From Arcuatula senhousia (taxonomy: Eukaryota; Mollusca; Bivalvia; Mytilida; Mytilidae), in assembly GCA_963971305.1 (NCBI GenBank), contig OZ020304.1, positions 20,752,103-20,816,102 on the forward strand: DNA of 64,000 nt, given 5' to 3'. Position 1 is the stretch's first letter; every line of letters starts with the position of its first letter. A program made the translations under genes and the position numbers. Shown here one piece after another: positions 11,401 through 22,742 of the stretch. The notes under the pieces are model-generated. The model was not told where the DNA came from, did no database searches, and saw only the letters and a program-made list of their open reading frames with translations.

Positions 11401-14400
11401 TCTGAAAATTTGCAGATGGGAAGATATACATTTAAACAAATAGTGTAATTTTTTTTCAATTATTTATATAAAAGTTAACCTTGTGCAATCCATTTCAGTT
11501 GCACCGTATGCATTTTATAAATTTCCACATGATAACATGCATAAAAATGCAATCTGTTTCTTTTAAAAACTCTTTTTAATTCAAAATAGTTTATTTTAAC
11601 AGCATAATTAAAATTGGGAGAAATTTTGTACTATTAAGAACTTTTGATTCACTTGACAACCAGGATAAACATTCGAATTGACTGTCCTATCTTTTCCGAT
11701 GAAGAGTTCACATTCTATTTTTTAAATACCACCGGTTTTCGGACTGCATTTGGCAAATTTAAAGGTATATCTTTATGACTTTAATAAATATTACATATAA
11801 GATGTGATATGTGAAACAGAAGAACGTACTTACTGTTCTTTTACTACCTCTTCAGCAGCTGTGCCGGTGCTGAGAAAAAACAATCATAAATAACCTTTGA
11901 TTGAACAATTACTTCATAATTGCAATGGAAGAAAGAACTTCAAGTATTTGCATATATACATGTATATACTAGAATAAATGTTTAAAATGATTAACCTTTG
12001 TTGTTTTAGTGTTTGTAAGGACTTGAAATCGGTTTGCCTATTTTACTTATTTTTCTTTTTGTGTTTGTTGTTTTCATGTATGGAAAATTAAATTTCCTAT
12101 GTTTGCTTGAATAGAACTTATATATTACATTTTAATACGGATCAGATGAAAAAAGTTAAACTAATGCAAAATAAAGGTTTTAAAAACTCACTCATCACAG
12201 TACGTGTCACAATAAGGTGTGTCGTAGACAAGACAACATTCCCATACTCCATCTTTTTTACAGCAAGTTCCTTCTAAACATTTATGTTTTTTATCTCTGC
12301 ATAATACGCCTAAAAAAACATTTTGTTAAGATTTACATTTTCGAATTATTCTATCATTATATGCATATATTTAGCTTCATAACAGTTGTCTTTTCGCAAC
12401 TTCAATTTAAGTACTGTAGCGCCTTCAAGTTGAGTTCAGCACAGCATTGTAGTCTAACTCAATACCTTTATGCACATTTTACAATAACAGCTACTAGCTC
12501 AATCAATCTGCCTTCATTTATTGTGTGCTTCGCATTGGGTTCTTAATATGGGACGCAGTCCCACATAATATGTAGAAACTTCCAAACGTTAATGCTTTTG
12601 GTTTTTTTCTAACCGGATGTGCCGAGTGCGCGCAAGCGCACTGGGCACGAATTTCTATGGGGCCTGAAATTCGATGTTTTTTTTTTAATAAATTTTAAAA
12701 TATACAGGTCTAATAACCACAGTTAATTTTAAAATATACACCTGATACAGGAGAATACGGATGGAAATTCAGAACTAAACTCTCTAAATATATTTTGCAT
12801 GGAAATTCTAGTTGTCAAAGAGATGAAATGATTTCGACAAGTTCTCGCAAGAATGGTCATTGTAAACAGGTGCGCTGTGAACCATCGTGATCAGTGATTG
12901 TTTACTTGTTATTCAACCAATGTATGACGATGTTTAGGACATTAACAATAAAACATTTATTAAGCTTTACAACACTGAATAGTAAAAAAAGATGGTCTTA
13001 CCTGAGCTGACCATGGAGATAAATAATCCTGTGCATGTGTCCTTCAGTGAAACTAGTCGTCATTTTCTGCCATGTTTTGATACTTTAAATATTCTCCAGC
13101 CAATATTTCGAATTAGATATATTGGTAAACTGAAAATCTCCCAAAACCTGACAGAAAAAAAAGTCACTTTTGTTTGTTTACTGTCTGCTGAAGCGCCAAC
13201 CGGGAAATGACGTCACAGAATACGTAAAGTCAAAATAAAGGTAATAACAAAACTACCGAACTTGAATGATCAATCTCATAGTCCAGAGAAAATGACAAAA
13301 ACGAATCAGTCATACCGGAGAACTGGTGGATCGCAATGGTCCTGACTTGGTACAGGCATTTCAAACGAAATGGTGGGTTAAACCAGGTTTTATGGCGCCA
13401 AACCTCCCTCTTCCATTGCGATCTTAGGATCCGTTAATGACCATAAAACACAACATAGTTGTGAGACACAATAGGGATATTGAGGTGATCATCTCAGTAC
13501 AGCAGACCATGTAATTTCGTCCCCGTCGAACGATGTCACAAAATATTTCGACCCTTTTTCAATATGTTACAAATATTTATAATTTGCACATATAGTTCGA
13601 TATTTTATCATTTGTTTGCCATGGTTATTTGTTATTGATGGTATTTTGACATTTTTTTTTCTAACGCTGTGTCCCATTTTAGGTTGCACCTATTATCACA
13701 TTAAATTAAAGAGAAGAATTAGCCCTTTCTGCGCTTCCAGGCGTAACGGATGGTAAAAAAGATTTTTTGTTAATTTGGAAAGAGCAGAGAACAGCGTCTC
13801 GAGTCCGATAATGTCGTTGACGGAATTTAATGTTTTTTCTGTTTGATGTTGATTATGGCATACCTGAAAATTGTTTGAATTTTGCTGAATATGAAAGACC
13901 TTTGTCAAAGTGTTTTTAAAAAATCTTCCACCATATCAATTTCAAGATTGTCATTACAACTAGATTATAATTTGAGGACTTGGGTTACACGACCAGCAAA
14001 AGTACGGAATCTCAGGTAAAGCTTTTGATCGTCATGTCAAGAAATGACAGTCAAGTATATTGCACGTCTGAAATAGTCCTTCGGAATGTCTCCATAAACA
14101 TTGGCTTTGTTGTTGTCTTCAACAACGCATTTGAATCGAGGGACTATCTTTCTTATAAATTGTGTTCCTATTATAAACATAGAAAAAAACATTCAAGAAA
14201 AAAAACGATAAGCACTTTCACCCTGTTCATTGTGTTTTTCAAGAAGCACACACCCGCGTTCCGTAGTGTCATCACCTGTTCTCCCATGTGTCCAAATTTC
14301 GCCAACTTGGTTGGTATTATGAATAATACTGTGCTTAATACGTCAAATTAGAAGTTCAACTTCAAATAGATAAACAAGTATGCATAAGGGTATCTATATT

Positions 14401-17400
14401 TTCAACTTGCATTTCGCGATAAGTTACAAACAATGAAAGTTGGAAGTTTACATTTTTGGGAGTAATTTTGTTGTTCAAGACGTTCATGTGGATTTAATTT
14501 CCATTAAAAACAGACAAAACTTGGTGTACTAGTAGTTAATGGGCATACAAAAGGCTGTATAAATTTATGTGTGTCCGTAATTCTTTTTCAATACGTTCAT
14601 AAAGAAAATATCACACCTTCATGAACACGATCGTTTTTTTCGGTTCACCTGGTCTATTGTGTTCCACCCGGTTCTGTATGTCCGATTACCCGGCGTGACT
14701 TAATTATAATGCAATAAAGACACCTTATATGTATTTTTGATTCATGTTTTCCTGTACCTGTTATAGGAAAATAATTTGTATAGAAATAATGGTGTAAAAC
14801 AATATTTTTCAATTTTAAAAAGAAATGTGAAGGTGAACCTCATTTTAGTTTTTTTTTTATTTAGTATGGTACTTGAATGTCTCTAAAAACAAAAAAAAAA
14901 TCACAACTTTTAGAAAATCTTTGTCGTAATTAAAAAAAATCTATTGAGTAAATTATACAATTCTATAGAGTATATTTCTTTAGATAGAAAGAAATATTAA
15001 TTTTCCATTGGCTTGGTATTTAGTTCTGCTCAAAATTCTATTTCTAAAAGTGTTGAGACAAAATATTCTTTTCCGTTATTAGCATATAAGACAGAATCCT
15101 TCTTCAAAACATCTTTAGGCAAGTGCATCGAAGACAAGACTGAGTAATCTTCATGCTTCCGGTCTGGAAGAATGCTTTATGTTCCCCATTACTTTTCAAT
15201 ATATGTAAACATGAAATTTCCATTTTCATAAGCATTTTATATGACAGACACAAGTTTTATGTATTCCTTTGCAATTTACAAAACGAGAATCCTTCTTCAG
15301 AACATCTTTAGGCAAGTGCATCGAAGACAAGACTGAGTAATCTTCATGCTTCCGGTCTGGAAGAATGCTTTATGTTCCCCATTACTTTTCAATATATGTA
15401 AACATGAAATTTCCATTTCCATGAGCATTTTATATGATCGACACAAGTTTTAGTTATTCCTTTGCAATTTACAAAACGAACTATTAGTATTTAATTATAG
15501 GAGATAAGATTAAAAACGAAAGAATATGGAATATGTATCAGAAAGACACGATCCACATGCTGATAATATGATTAAAGCCACTGCCTTCCTAGCGAGCATC
15601 GAAAAATTATATTTTGTTTTTTTTAACTATATCCATTTGCTCGACCGGCTAAGTCTGAACTTTCAGAAAGGAATTAAATAGACAAGTAGAAAATTCTGAC
15701 CCATTCCGATCCAAATCATACGGTGGCAGAATGCGGCCATGAGAAAAAAAAATAAAATCACGTTCCCTCGTGATACCATCACGTTCCCTCGTAATACCAT
15801 CACGTTCCCTCAAGATAACATCACGTTCCCTCAAGAAAGTTATTGCGTTCCCTCAAGATAATTATCTCGTTCCCTCAAGATAACATCACGTTCCCTCAAG
15901 ATAACATCGCGTTCCCTCAAAATAATTATTGCGTTCCCTCATGATAATTATTGCGTTCCCTCGTGATAATTATTTCGTTCCCTCAAGATAACATCACGTT
16001 CCCTCAAGATAGTTATCGCGTTCCCTCAAGATAACATCGCGTTCCCTCAAAATTGTTATCGCGTTCCCTCCAGATAGTTATCGCGTTTCCTCAAGATAGT
16101 TATCGCGTTCCCTCATGATACTAAGTAGTTATCACATTACATCAAGATAACATCTTGAGGGAACGTGGTGTTATCTTGAGGTAACGTGATAACTACTTAG
16201 TATCTTGAGGGAACGCGATAACTATCTTGAGGGAACTCGATGTTATCTTGAGGAAACGCGATAACTATCTATAGGGAACACGATAACAATTTTGAGGGAA
16301 CGCGATGTTATCTTGAGGGAACGCAATAACTATCTTGAGGGAACGTGGTGTTATCTTGAGGGAACGCGATGTTATCTTGAGGGAACGAGATAATTATCAT
16401 AAGGGAACGCAATAATTATCATGAGGGAACGCAATGCTTATTTTGAGGGAACGCGATGTTATCTTGAGGGAACGTGATGTTATCTTGAGGGAACGAGATA
16501 ATTATCTTGAGGGAACGCAATAACTTTCTTGAGGGAACGTGATGTTATCTTGAGGGAACGTGATGGTATTACGAGGGAACGTGATGGTATCACGAGGGAA
16601 CGTGATATTATTTTTTTTTCTCATGGCCGCATTCTGCCACCTTAAAATCATGTGCACTTGAGAAAGTTGTTCTTTAAAATAACTACTTATTAAAAATCAA
16701 TTATTTGTGCAAATAATGAATCCCTGTTACATCCTAGGACGACATTTAGCGGGCACGAAATTATCCCTTTATGGATTCCGTGACGTCATTTCCTTGTCAG
16801 AGTATTTCGCGCTTCTTCAGCAAACCAAAACAACATTCAAATTCTGTTAGGTTTCAGTGTGAGATTTTCTGAGTACCAGTTTGTAATTTTTACGATTGGT
16901 GACAGAAGGTACATTTATAAACCTGGCGGAAAAATCAGTAAAGTAAAAATATCATGCAGGATTGAGGAAAGTGAGACAAAACCCGCATGATGGGACTCTA
17001 CTTTCATTTTCAGGTAAAACACTTTAATTTATTATTATGAATAAGCCGTTGTCGATCAGTGTTCATGATTGTAAGTAAGATTTTATTCAGTTAATTTATT
17101 TATCTTACTTAGAATTTGACAAAGTTTGGTCAGTATCATGCACTAGGTGTGACAAGTTAATGGGACGATTTCAACAGTTGCCCAAAGCCAGCTCGGTAAT
17201 TTCCGGAAAATCGTTTTTCAGCGGAAAAGACCGAGTGGTGTTTAAATAAAAATCTCTGTGTAAAAATAAATACGAGGATGAATAAGGGTTTTATCTCTGG
17301 CTTTGCATTTCTTTTTTTAAATTTTGCAGAACAGAATGTGGTGTATTTTTTATGAGCCCAGTGGGTTGATTGTTTTACTTGCTCCGTGCCTATTTTTTTT

Positions 17401-18301
17401 TTTTTTTTTGCTCCGTAAAAGTAGACGTGTTCCGGTTTTCTCGTCAGTATATTTCTGGCACATCTCAAAACATACTTATTGCCGTAGGGCTCGCTTCTGC
17501 GATGCTCGCTATTATTTTGATAAATGATAAAAAAATACTAACATTCAATGCGTGTGAAGCGTTTTTGTGGGGTACAATGTATACATGATTTATTCATCTA
17601 TTACTTGACTGGTTCACGCACTTTAGTCTGTTATTCTGTTGGTTAATACAAGGTTTTTTCCTGGTTCATTCATAAAATTCAATACGAACATTTAATACAT
17701 GTACACATTGTTGATTAAGCAGGACAAATGCATTTTAATCAAAGGAGTGTGTAAATCGATACTATTTGTACACGAAACCTACAATGCATGTGCTTCCCAA
17801 GGTTTATCATTTATTCATTCATTGTTAAAATATACATGAAATAATCTTCTGTCCCCGGAGGAAGAGGGCAAGATTGACAATGAATTCACTAATTTTGAAA
17901 ACGTCTGCATAACATCATTTCCTCGCCTACGAAATTTATTTCACAAACATTTTTAACAATATGTTAAAAGAGAATCAATCTTATGTAGTACTTTTATATT
18001 TCGCTTGCATTTTAATTTAACGCTTTAGCGTTTTGATTTTTCGAAGTACACTCTGCTGCCAAAATATTTGTTTTTCCTCAAAAATCAGATTCAAAATATT
18101 TTTTAAATAAGAAAAAAACCGAGCACCCTTCAATCAAAATGATCGGTCCCAATCACCTTGTCAGTGATTGCATGTATTCCCTAATTATGCTTACATGTAT
18201 TAACTGTAACATAAATATATTTAATACTTACAGCTAACAAAGGGCAATGTTGCAACAGCAAACAGAATAACACTTTTGAATACATATTCATTTTTCCCCA
18301 T
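8220..18301 (-). CDS. Membrane-anchored small cysteine-rich protein, paralogue 2 (four exons)
   Basis: Exons on the minus strand are 18232-18301, 12192-12309, 11834-11869 and 8220-8415. They total 420 nt, that is 139 residues and a stop, with every junction in phase (1, 2, 2). Residues 1-23 form a signal peptide. Residues 24-63 hold the module C-x6-C-x4-CC-x7-CC-x7-C-x3-C with TCCKKDGVWECC. A short acidic linker (TGTAAEEVV) follows. One hydrophobic segment (about 78-101, IAIITGALLFTGMILLFV) precedes a tail of about 38 residues ending ELILTE. This predicts a type I membrane protein with a tiny disulfide-rich ectodomain. I do not recognise the family; the module resembles half a granulin or an ICK fold. 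Introns are large (5.9, 0.3 and 3.4 kb), and the first contains a foldback element. An unspliced end of exon 2 would stop at once and give a secreted form. Confidence 0.8.
8474..8660 (-). pseudogene. Decayed duplicate of the transmembrane exon
   Basis: Block by block it follows the exon at 8220-8415: TTATTC at the stop end, CCCATAT.ATG, GTGGTCCATT, TTAATCCCTGTAA, AGTAAGATCATTCCT and ACTCCTGTT. Several indels break the frame and the acceptor end is lost. It reads as an old tandem exon duplication in the same intron, now non-functional. Confidence 0.75.
9080..9260 (+). repeat. Dispersed element copy (family A, 3' part)
   Basis: It carries the family A end block: TTCATGTTCA, a spacer, TTCATGTTCATCGCC, TAACC, then GGCGTAAAACACCAACTCAC. 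It also has the CATCATCATTTCATGTTCA stretch shared with 19660-20130. Confidence 0.6.
9431..10020. mobile_element. 590-bp inverted-repeat (MITE-like) element
   Basis: The ends are inverted: AAAGGACAAGATA..TGATAAG at the left, and CTTATCATACATGTATCTTGTCCTTT at the right (given here as a pattern of two blocks). Further in, GAGCCACACAGAG at about 9671 pairs with CTCCGTGTGGCTC at about 9755. There is no coding frame. A solo right half lies at 37911-38196. It lies within the 3.4-kb intron of cysteine-rich paralogue 2. Confidence 0.7.
10752..11001 (+). repeat. Local duplication of an 88-bp segment
   Basis: The segment from CAATGTAAACTGTTGTTT to GGAAAGGAAAAGAATG occurs at about 10752-10838 and again at about 10913-11001, almost without change, with about 75 bp between. 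It contains GACGCGTGG and GGCGTACG. The near identity points to a recent event. Confidence 0.85.
11834..11869 (-). CDS. Exon 3 of cysteine-rich paralogue 2: acidic linker
   Basis: 36 nt between acceptor TTTTTTCTCAG and donor GTAAGT. The phase matches both neighbours. It encodes DTGTAAEEVVKE plus part of a Gln codon, a stalk between the cysteine module and the membrane. Confidence 0.75.
12192..12309 (-). CDS. Exon 2 of cysteine-rich paralogue 2: eight-cysteine module
   Basis: 118 nt from acceptor TTTTTTTAG to donor GA|GTGAGT. It encodes VLCRDKKHKC, TCCKKDGVWECC and YCDTYCDE. It is clearly homologous to 3359-3470. Confidence 0.85.
12541..13215 (-). repeat. Dispersed element with TGACGTCA and donor-like site
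   Basis: On the minus strand this has TGACGTCATTTCC, CTTCAGCA, CAGGTTTTGGGAGATTTTC and, further on, CTCAGGTAAGACC. The same order appears on the plus strand at 16740-17080 (TGACGTCATTTCC, CTTCAGCA, TAGGTTTCAGTGTGAGATTTTC, TTTCAGGTAAAAC). The two copies face opposite ways. A hairpin ATGGGACGCAGTCCCACAT lies at the outer end. Confidence 0.5.
13241..13511 (+). repeat. Dispersed element copy (family D)
   Basis: It closely matches 24440-24722 in the same orientation: AACAAAACTACCGAACTT, TCATACCGGAGAA, GTCCTGACTTGGTACAGGCA, CCAAACCTCCCTCTTCCATT and AGGGATATTGAGGT. More diverged inverted copies are at 40183-40352 and 50398-50555. In other places the family sits next to reverse-transcriptase remnants, so it may be part of a retroelement. 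Confidence 0.8.
15092..15480 (+). repeat. Tandem duplication, 194-bp unit
   Basis: AGAATCCTTCTTC..AACATC starts at 15092 and again at 15286. Copy 2 runs to about 15480. The copies differ at only a few bases. No coding content was seen. Confidence 0.85.
15722..16641. mobile_element. 920-bp foldback element with minisatellite arms
   Basis: The outer ends are perfect inverted repeats: GGTGGCAGAATGCGGCCATG at the left and its complement at the right, each followed inward by an A- or T-run. The arms consist of about 20-28-bp repeats of CGTTCCCTCAAGATAACATC (left arm) and its reverse complement (right arm), turning over near 16160 between GATACTAAGTAG and CTACTTAGTATC. AAATCAT stands just outside the left end and recurs just past the right end, a possible 7-bp target duplication. 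There is no coding frame. It lies in the first intron of cysteine-rich paralogue 2. Confidence 0.88.
16740..17080 (+). repeat. Dispersed element with TGACGTCA, partner of 12541-13215
   Basis: It shows the same order of blocks as the inverted copy at 12541-13215. It runs from GTGACGTCATTTCC through GAGATTTTCTGAGTACCAG to CATTTTCAGGTAAAAC. The shared cAMP-response-like palindrome and donor-like site suggest an element that carries a first-exon-like cassette, but this is only an inference. Confidence 0.45.
18232..18301 (-). CDS. Exon 1 of cysteine-rich paralogue 2: signal peptide
   Basis: 70 nt from ATG (MGKNEYVFK, then a hydrophobic run ending PFVS) to donor T|GTAAGT. Length and phase are identical to exon 1 of paralogue 1. 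The split codon joins to GC in the next exon to give Cys. Confidence 0.78.
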
Positions 18302-21300
18302 TCTTATCCAACAACCCGAAATACAACGTCCATGCATGAATTAACAAGGAAGTTATGATTTTAACAAATTTAGCTGCATGAACATATAATAGGGTATGCA
18401 AAAACTATTATGCGATTACAAATTCAAAGGAATTTAAAAAAAATAATTTAAAAGACTACCCCGTCATGCCCATTTAACGAATACATTTCATTTGTTATTA
18501 AATATGCATCTGAATATGCATGATAATAAAAAATTTCAAAGAATCATTGTATTGAAACCTGATATTTATTGAATACATGTATTAAAATTTTCAGTAAAAT
18601 ATTTTGTCATTGTGTTCGATAAATTATTCATGTTGGCCTTAAAGACATAGAACCTATCAATTTCGCAATTTTTTACATTGAATAAAAAGTACATATATTA
18701 AAAATATACTATCTAAAACTTTTCTTTACCAACATAAAAACTCAATGTTCTGCAGTTTTATATAAAAATAATCTTAATTTAATTATTCGCTTTGATTAAG
18801 TATTGTCCATCATAAATATTTACATTTGGTAAACTGGGTACTGTTAAACTGAGAAACGAAATGTAACCAAACGAGGCGAAGAGAAAACGAAATCGGTAAA
18901 TTAAGAAAAACGACTGGTGTCGGCTAAAATCGATTCAATTTTCCTTTTTACCAGTTTCGCTTGATTTCGTTTCCTTTCTAAATACAGATTTCGGTTGTTA
19001 ATTTTACTGTTTACGTTTCCTTCTTTACCGATGTTGTTTTTGTGCAGCTCCGTTTCGTTTGGTTACTTTTTGTTTCTCAGTTTACCAGTACCCGCAAGTG
19101 TTTACATTCTATAATTAGGTTGTCCTCTTTTTTTTTGACACTGCGTTTTTTCATCAGTTTTCCGTCGAAAAGAATACTTTCTGGCAGGTTCTTTAAAAAT
19201 TTAACAGTTTCTTCAAAGGTTTTACAATTTTTTTTTCAAATAGTGTGAATTTTACTATTTTTTAAAAATTTCCAAAATGATAGTTTCTATGTCTTTAAAT
19301 ACTGATGAAGATGCTTTTATTAACTAGATACGTGTATAATACTAAATAAGATGTCGACACAGCCTATATAACAAATATAAGTATAACTACTAAGCGCTAT
19401 CTAAAAAAAAACATGGAAAACAGCCAGCCGCTTTCAATGTTTTCAGTGATCACGGCAATGGACACTAGATCAAAGATTTATTCTAAAATGAGCACTGAAG
19501 ACACAATTTTTGACATACACCAACTAACATTCAAGTTGGCAAGTACAAATATTCAAATGTGGGTCGAAGATCCTTTCATGTGTTTATTTTGATTCAGTGT
19601 GTTGCGATATTGGGAAGATACATGTGAAACAACCCTTGAGGGTTCCGAATGACTAACAGCCCATAACAGCGCTTAGCTTGTCGGTAAAAGTCCACTTACA
19701 GCGCTCAGAAACATGACGTCCGGTCGACCGCTTTGCCCACAAAGCGACTGGGGTGTGTGCATCGGGTGGTTGAATGGGGCACCCCTGTCATATTAAATGC
19801 CGAGGTCTTCAGGCTATAATGCGGAAAACCTGATCGCAATTGTATGGCATTGTGTTGTAAAAATGTAACGTTCCTCGCACGTTAAAAAATCCTCCTGCAG
19901 GTCTTGGTAAGAGTAGGACCAGTAGAACACCCTTGCATGAGGCTAAATTGCCAGTCCCTACCCATAACTCCTCTTTTCAGTGACAGTCAAAACGGCCCTC
20001 CCCGATTGGCCTTGTATCTACTTCATCATCAGTTCATGTTCATTGTATCACTCTTTTCATGTTCATCTCCCGGATATAGCCGATATTGTTCTGTTTGGGA
20101 GTAAAGCAAAAACTGACTAACTAACTACATGTTACACGGTTGTTTCTTAATGTTGTACGAGTATTTGGCTCTAAGATCACAATTAATGTACATCTGCAAA
20201 CAGTACATAATTTTAAAGTTACTGGTTTTGTGTATAATCTTAAAATATAGGGCTGCATTATTTTGCTGTTACCTTCAACTTGGTTAAAACTTGTGTATAA
20301 AAATCAACAAAAGCTACTAATGAGGAAAACTCTGGTAAAATAAGTCAGATTTATAACAGCACATAATGATACCTTTATGTGAATGTTTATAACAAAGATG
20401 AAAATCAGCTGGATAGTGAAGGGCTCATATGACTCAAAAAAATCCACAGGGCTAACGCAAGATACCGACCTCCCCTCAAGGTCTCAATGTCACGTTTAAA
20501 ATTCTCTGAGGTCCTTGTTTTAATTGACGCGGGTCGATTTCTATAGGAATATTCGAAGTAGTTGACAAAAGGGTCGGGCGTCGTCCCTAAGAAGCAGTCG
20601 AGTAGCAGGTAATTTTTGACCCTATGGGAGACCTATCCACAAAACAAGGTGAGCTTCAAAACGGGAATAGCTAATAATGTGAAGGAACTCCGATTCTAAT
20701 ATTTTTTTCGTAAAAAAAGTTAAACAAGAATAAGCATGCGATTTTACTTTACAAAAACTGTTCTGATTTTTTTAATCCTAAGACTACTTAAAAAATAATC
20801 ACAAAACTGACTTTTTGCTCATTACCTATAAATAATCCATCATAATTATTAATTAAAATTTACACTATAAAACCAAACAAATAGTTTAAATCGCCGAAAG
20901 ATTAATGGCTAAACTTAAATAAATATATCGACGTGTATTGAAAATATTTCTTTATGCCTTTTAAACAAGATTATGAAGTTATATAGGTACTTCGTTCAAA
21001 CTTTATGTGACGTTCCAACAAGATTATAGATATTAAAGATACCCATTGTGTGTATACTTGTGTTCAAAGGCATTCAGTCATAGACATTGAACTGAAACCT
21101 TGTTGAGGTAAGCAAATAAAATTATCATACTCTTTTAGTAAGCAAAAAGATGGTATAATTTTACAGATCATCGAATTTTACGCCCCACCTAGAAAGCATG
21201 GGGCATATAGTGTTCGGTTCCGTTCGTACTTCAGTCCCATATGTTGAGATGTGGGGCATTATGTCTTTTGGACATATTCTTGTCTATCATTTATTTACAA

Positions 21301-21388
21301 TGTACAGTCAAACAACATACATGTAACAAATTGTTTTCTCATTACTTTGTTCAAATGCTGCTGATGAACGATGTCGTACATGTACATG
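18302..21388. other. Intergenic stretch before the satellite element
   Basis: It contains the family A copy at 19660-20130. A short repeat end near 21180-21260 carries the paired blocks GGGGCAT. No exon or RNA gene was seen elsewhere. The upstream region of cysteine-rich paralogue 2 must lie just right of 18301, but no promoter element could be identified. Confidence 0.4.
19660..20130 (+). repeat. Dispersed element copy (family A, long)
   Basis: One of the two longest copies in the window. Its blocks, in order, are CATAACAGCG, TGACGTCCGGTCGACCG, GGCTATAATGCGGAAAACCTGA, TTCCTCGCACGTTAAA, TTCATGTTCA twice, and CCGGATATAGCCGATATTG. The mid part is GC-rich. It aligns in order with 61555-62045. 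Confidence 0.6.
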
Positions 21389-21423
21389 TACAGTACTTGA
21401 ACCGATCAATGCAACAGTTTTTG

Positions 21424-21590
21424 CGATCCGTCACGCGTCATCAATCAGTCACTAATCAGTCATCGATCCGGTCTCAATCATTCACCGATCCGTCATCAAT
21501 CAGTCACCAATCCGTCATCGATCAGTCACCAATCCGTCCGATCCTATCCGTCAAATGCATCCCATGATGCAATTTACCAATCCGTCACGC
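21424..21590 (+). repeat. 11-bp minisatellite, left
   Basis: Runs of units fitting GTCAYCRATCM (for example GTCATCAATCA, GTCACCAATCC, GTCATCGATCA). It is imperfect but in register over about ten units. The same unit in the same strand orientation forms the right block at 37697-37842. Confidence 0.85.
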
Positions 21591-21929
21591 GTCAATTCAA
21601 TCTAAAATACGGAATTTTAAAGTTCGTTTCGCTTATTGTATCACGTGACTCCTTGATCGAATGCATAAAATCTTTGAATAAAATAGAAATTTATATAAAT
21701 AAATGTAAAAGCGGGACATTAGACGCGTTTTATATCAATAATTAAACAAAGAATATTACAAAGCACAGCCGAATTGTGCTTAAATAAATATTAAAATCTA
21801 ACTTTAATGTAAAGACATAACACATTTCTGTTTTAAAATGCGAAAATTTATACGATTTTTTAAGTCAAATATATTATATTTTAAAATAACTCATTTAAAA
21901 TCTTGTCATAAAGTTATTTTGAAAACACT

Positions 21930-22742
21930 TTTTTGTGATTGTTATAAAACTATCATATAATATTAGGCTCAAACATCAGATTTTTAATTTCTTATACATT
22001 TGTAGCTTGCATATAAAGAAATGTTTGGTCTTAACAATTCTATAATGAAAATAAATTTTCCTTATAATCTCTTAAAACTGGTAAAATATGAACCTTATTT
22101 TTAAAGTTAAAGATATGAAGTTATTCAAGTTTTCAAAATATTATAGCATTTATGTGTCAAATCTGATGAAAATAGTTGTTTCGCAAACAATTTCATGTAA
22201 ACTTTATTCAACCGTCATATAATTTTATGCTCAAATATAAGATTTTACTAAAGTTTCATATATTTTACATAAGAAATTTGTAAATGTGATCTATATTCCT
22301 TTGCGAACAAATTTTCTTTATTGTCTCTTTACTATATGAACCTTATTTTTTAAGTCAGCAATATGTAGTTATGCAACTTTTCAACTTATCTTAACATTAA
22401 TGTGTCAAACCTGATGAAAAAAGTTGTTTCGCAAACATTTTCTTGGCAATTTTATTAAACCGTCAGATAATTTTATGCTCAAATATAAGATTTTACTATA
22501 GTTTCATATATTTTACATAAGAAATTTGCAAATGTGATCTATATTCCTTTGCGAACAAATTTTCTTCATAATCTCTTAACTTTATGAACCTTATTTTTTA
22601 AGTCAGCAATATGTAGTTTTGCACATTTTTAAGTTGTCTTAGCATTAATGTGTCAAACCTGATGAAAAAAGTTGTTTCGCAAACATTTTCTTGGCAATTT
22701 TATTAAACCGTAATATAATTTTATGCTCAAATAGAAGATTTT
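21930..22742 (+). repeat. 248-bp satellite, left decayed part
   Basis: About three monomers in register with the main array. The first is strongly diverged and the later ones improve toward the right. The block is cut at ...GATTTTACTAT by the transposon at 22748 and resumes at 27940 with no loss of monomer sequence. Confidence 0.85.

Noticed and set aside
13980..14351. 123-codon plus-strand open frame
   Set aside because: No recognisable domain, no paralogue, and it lies in an intron of the minus-strand cysteine-rich gene. Probably chance.
15649..15834. Frame coding for repeated RERDGIT units
   Set aside because: It is only the translation of the minisatellite arm of the foldback element.
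21424..21590. CRISPR array
   Set aside because: The 11-bp units are directly tandem without spacers, and the window is clearly eukaryotic.
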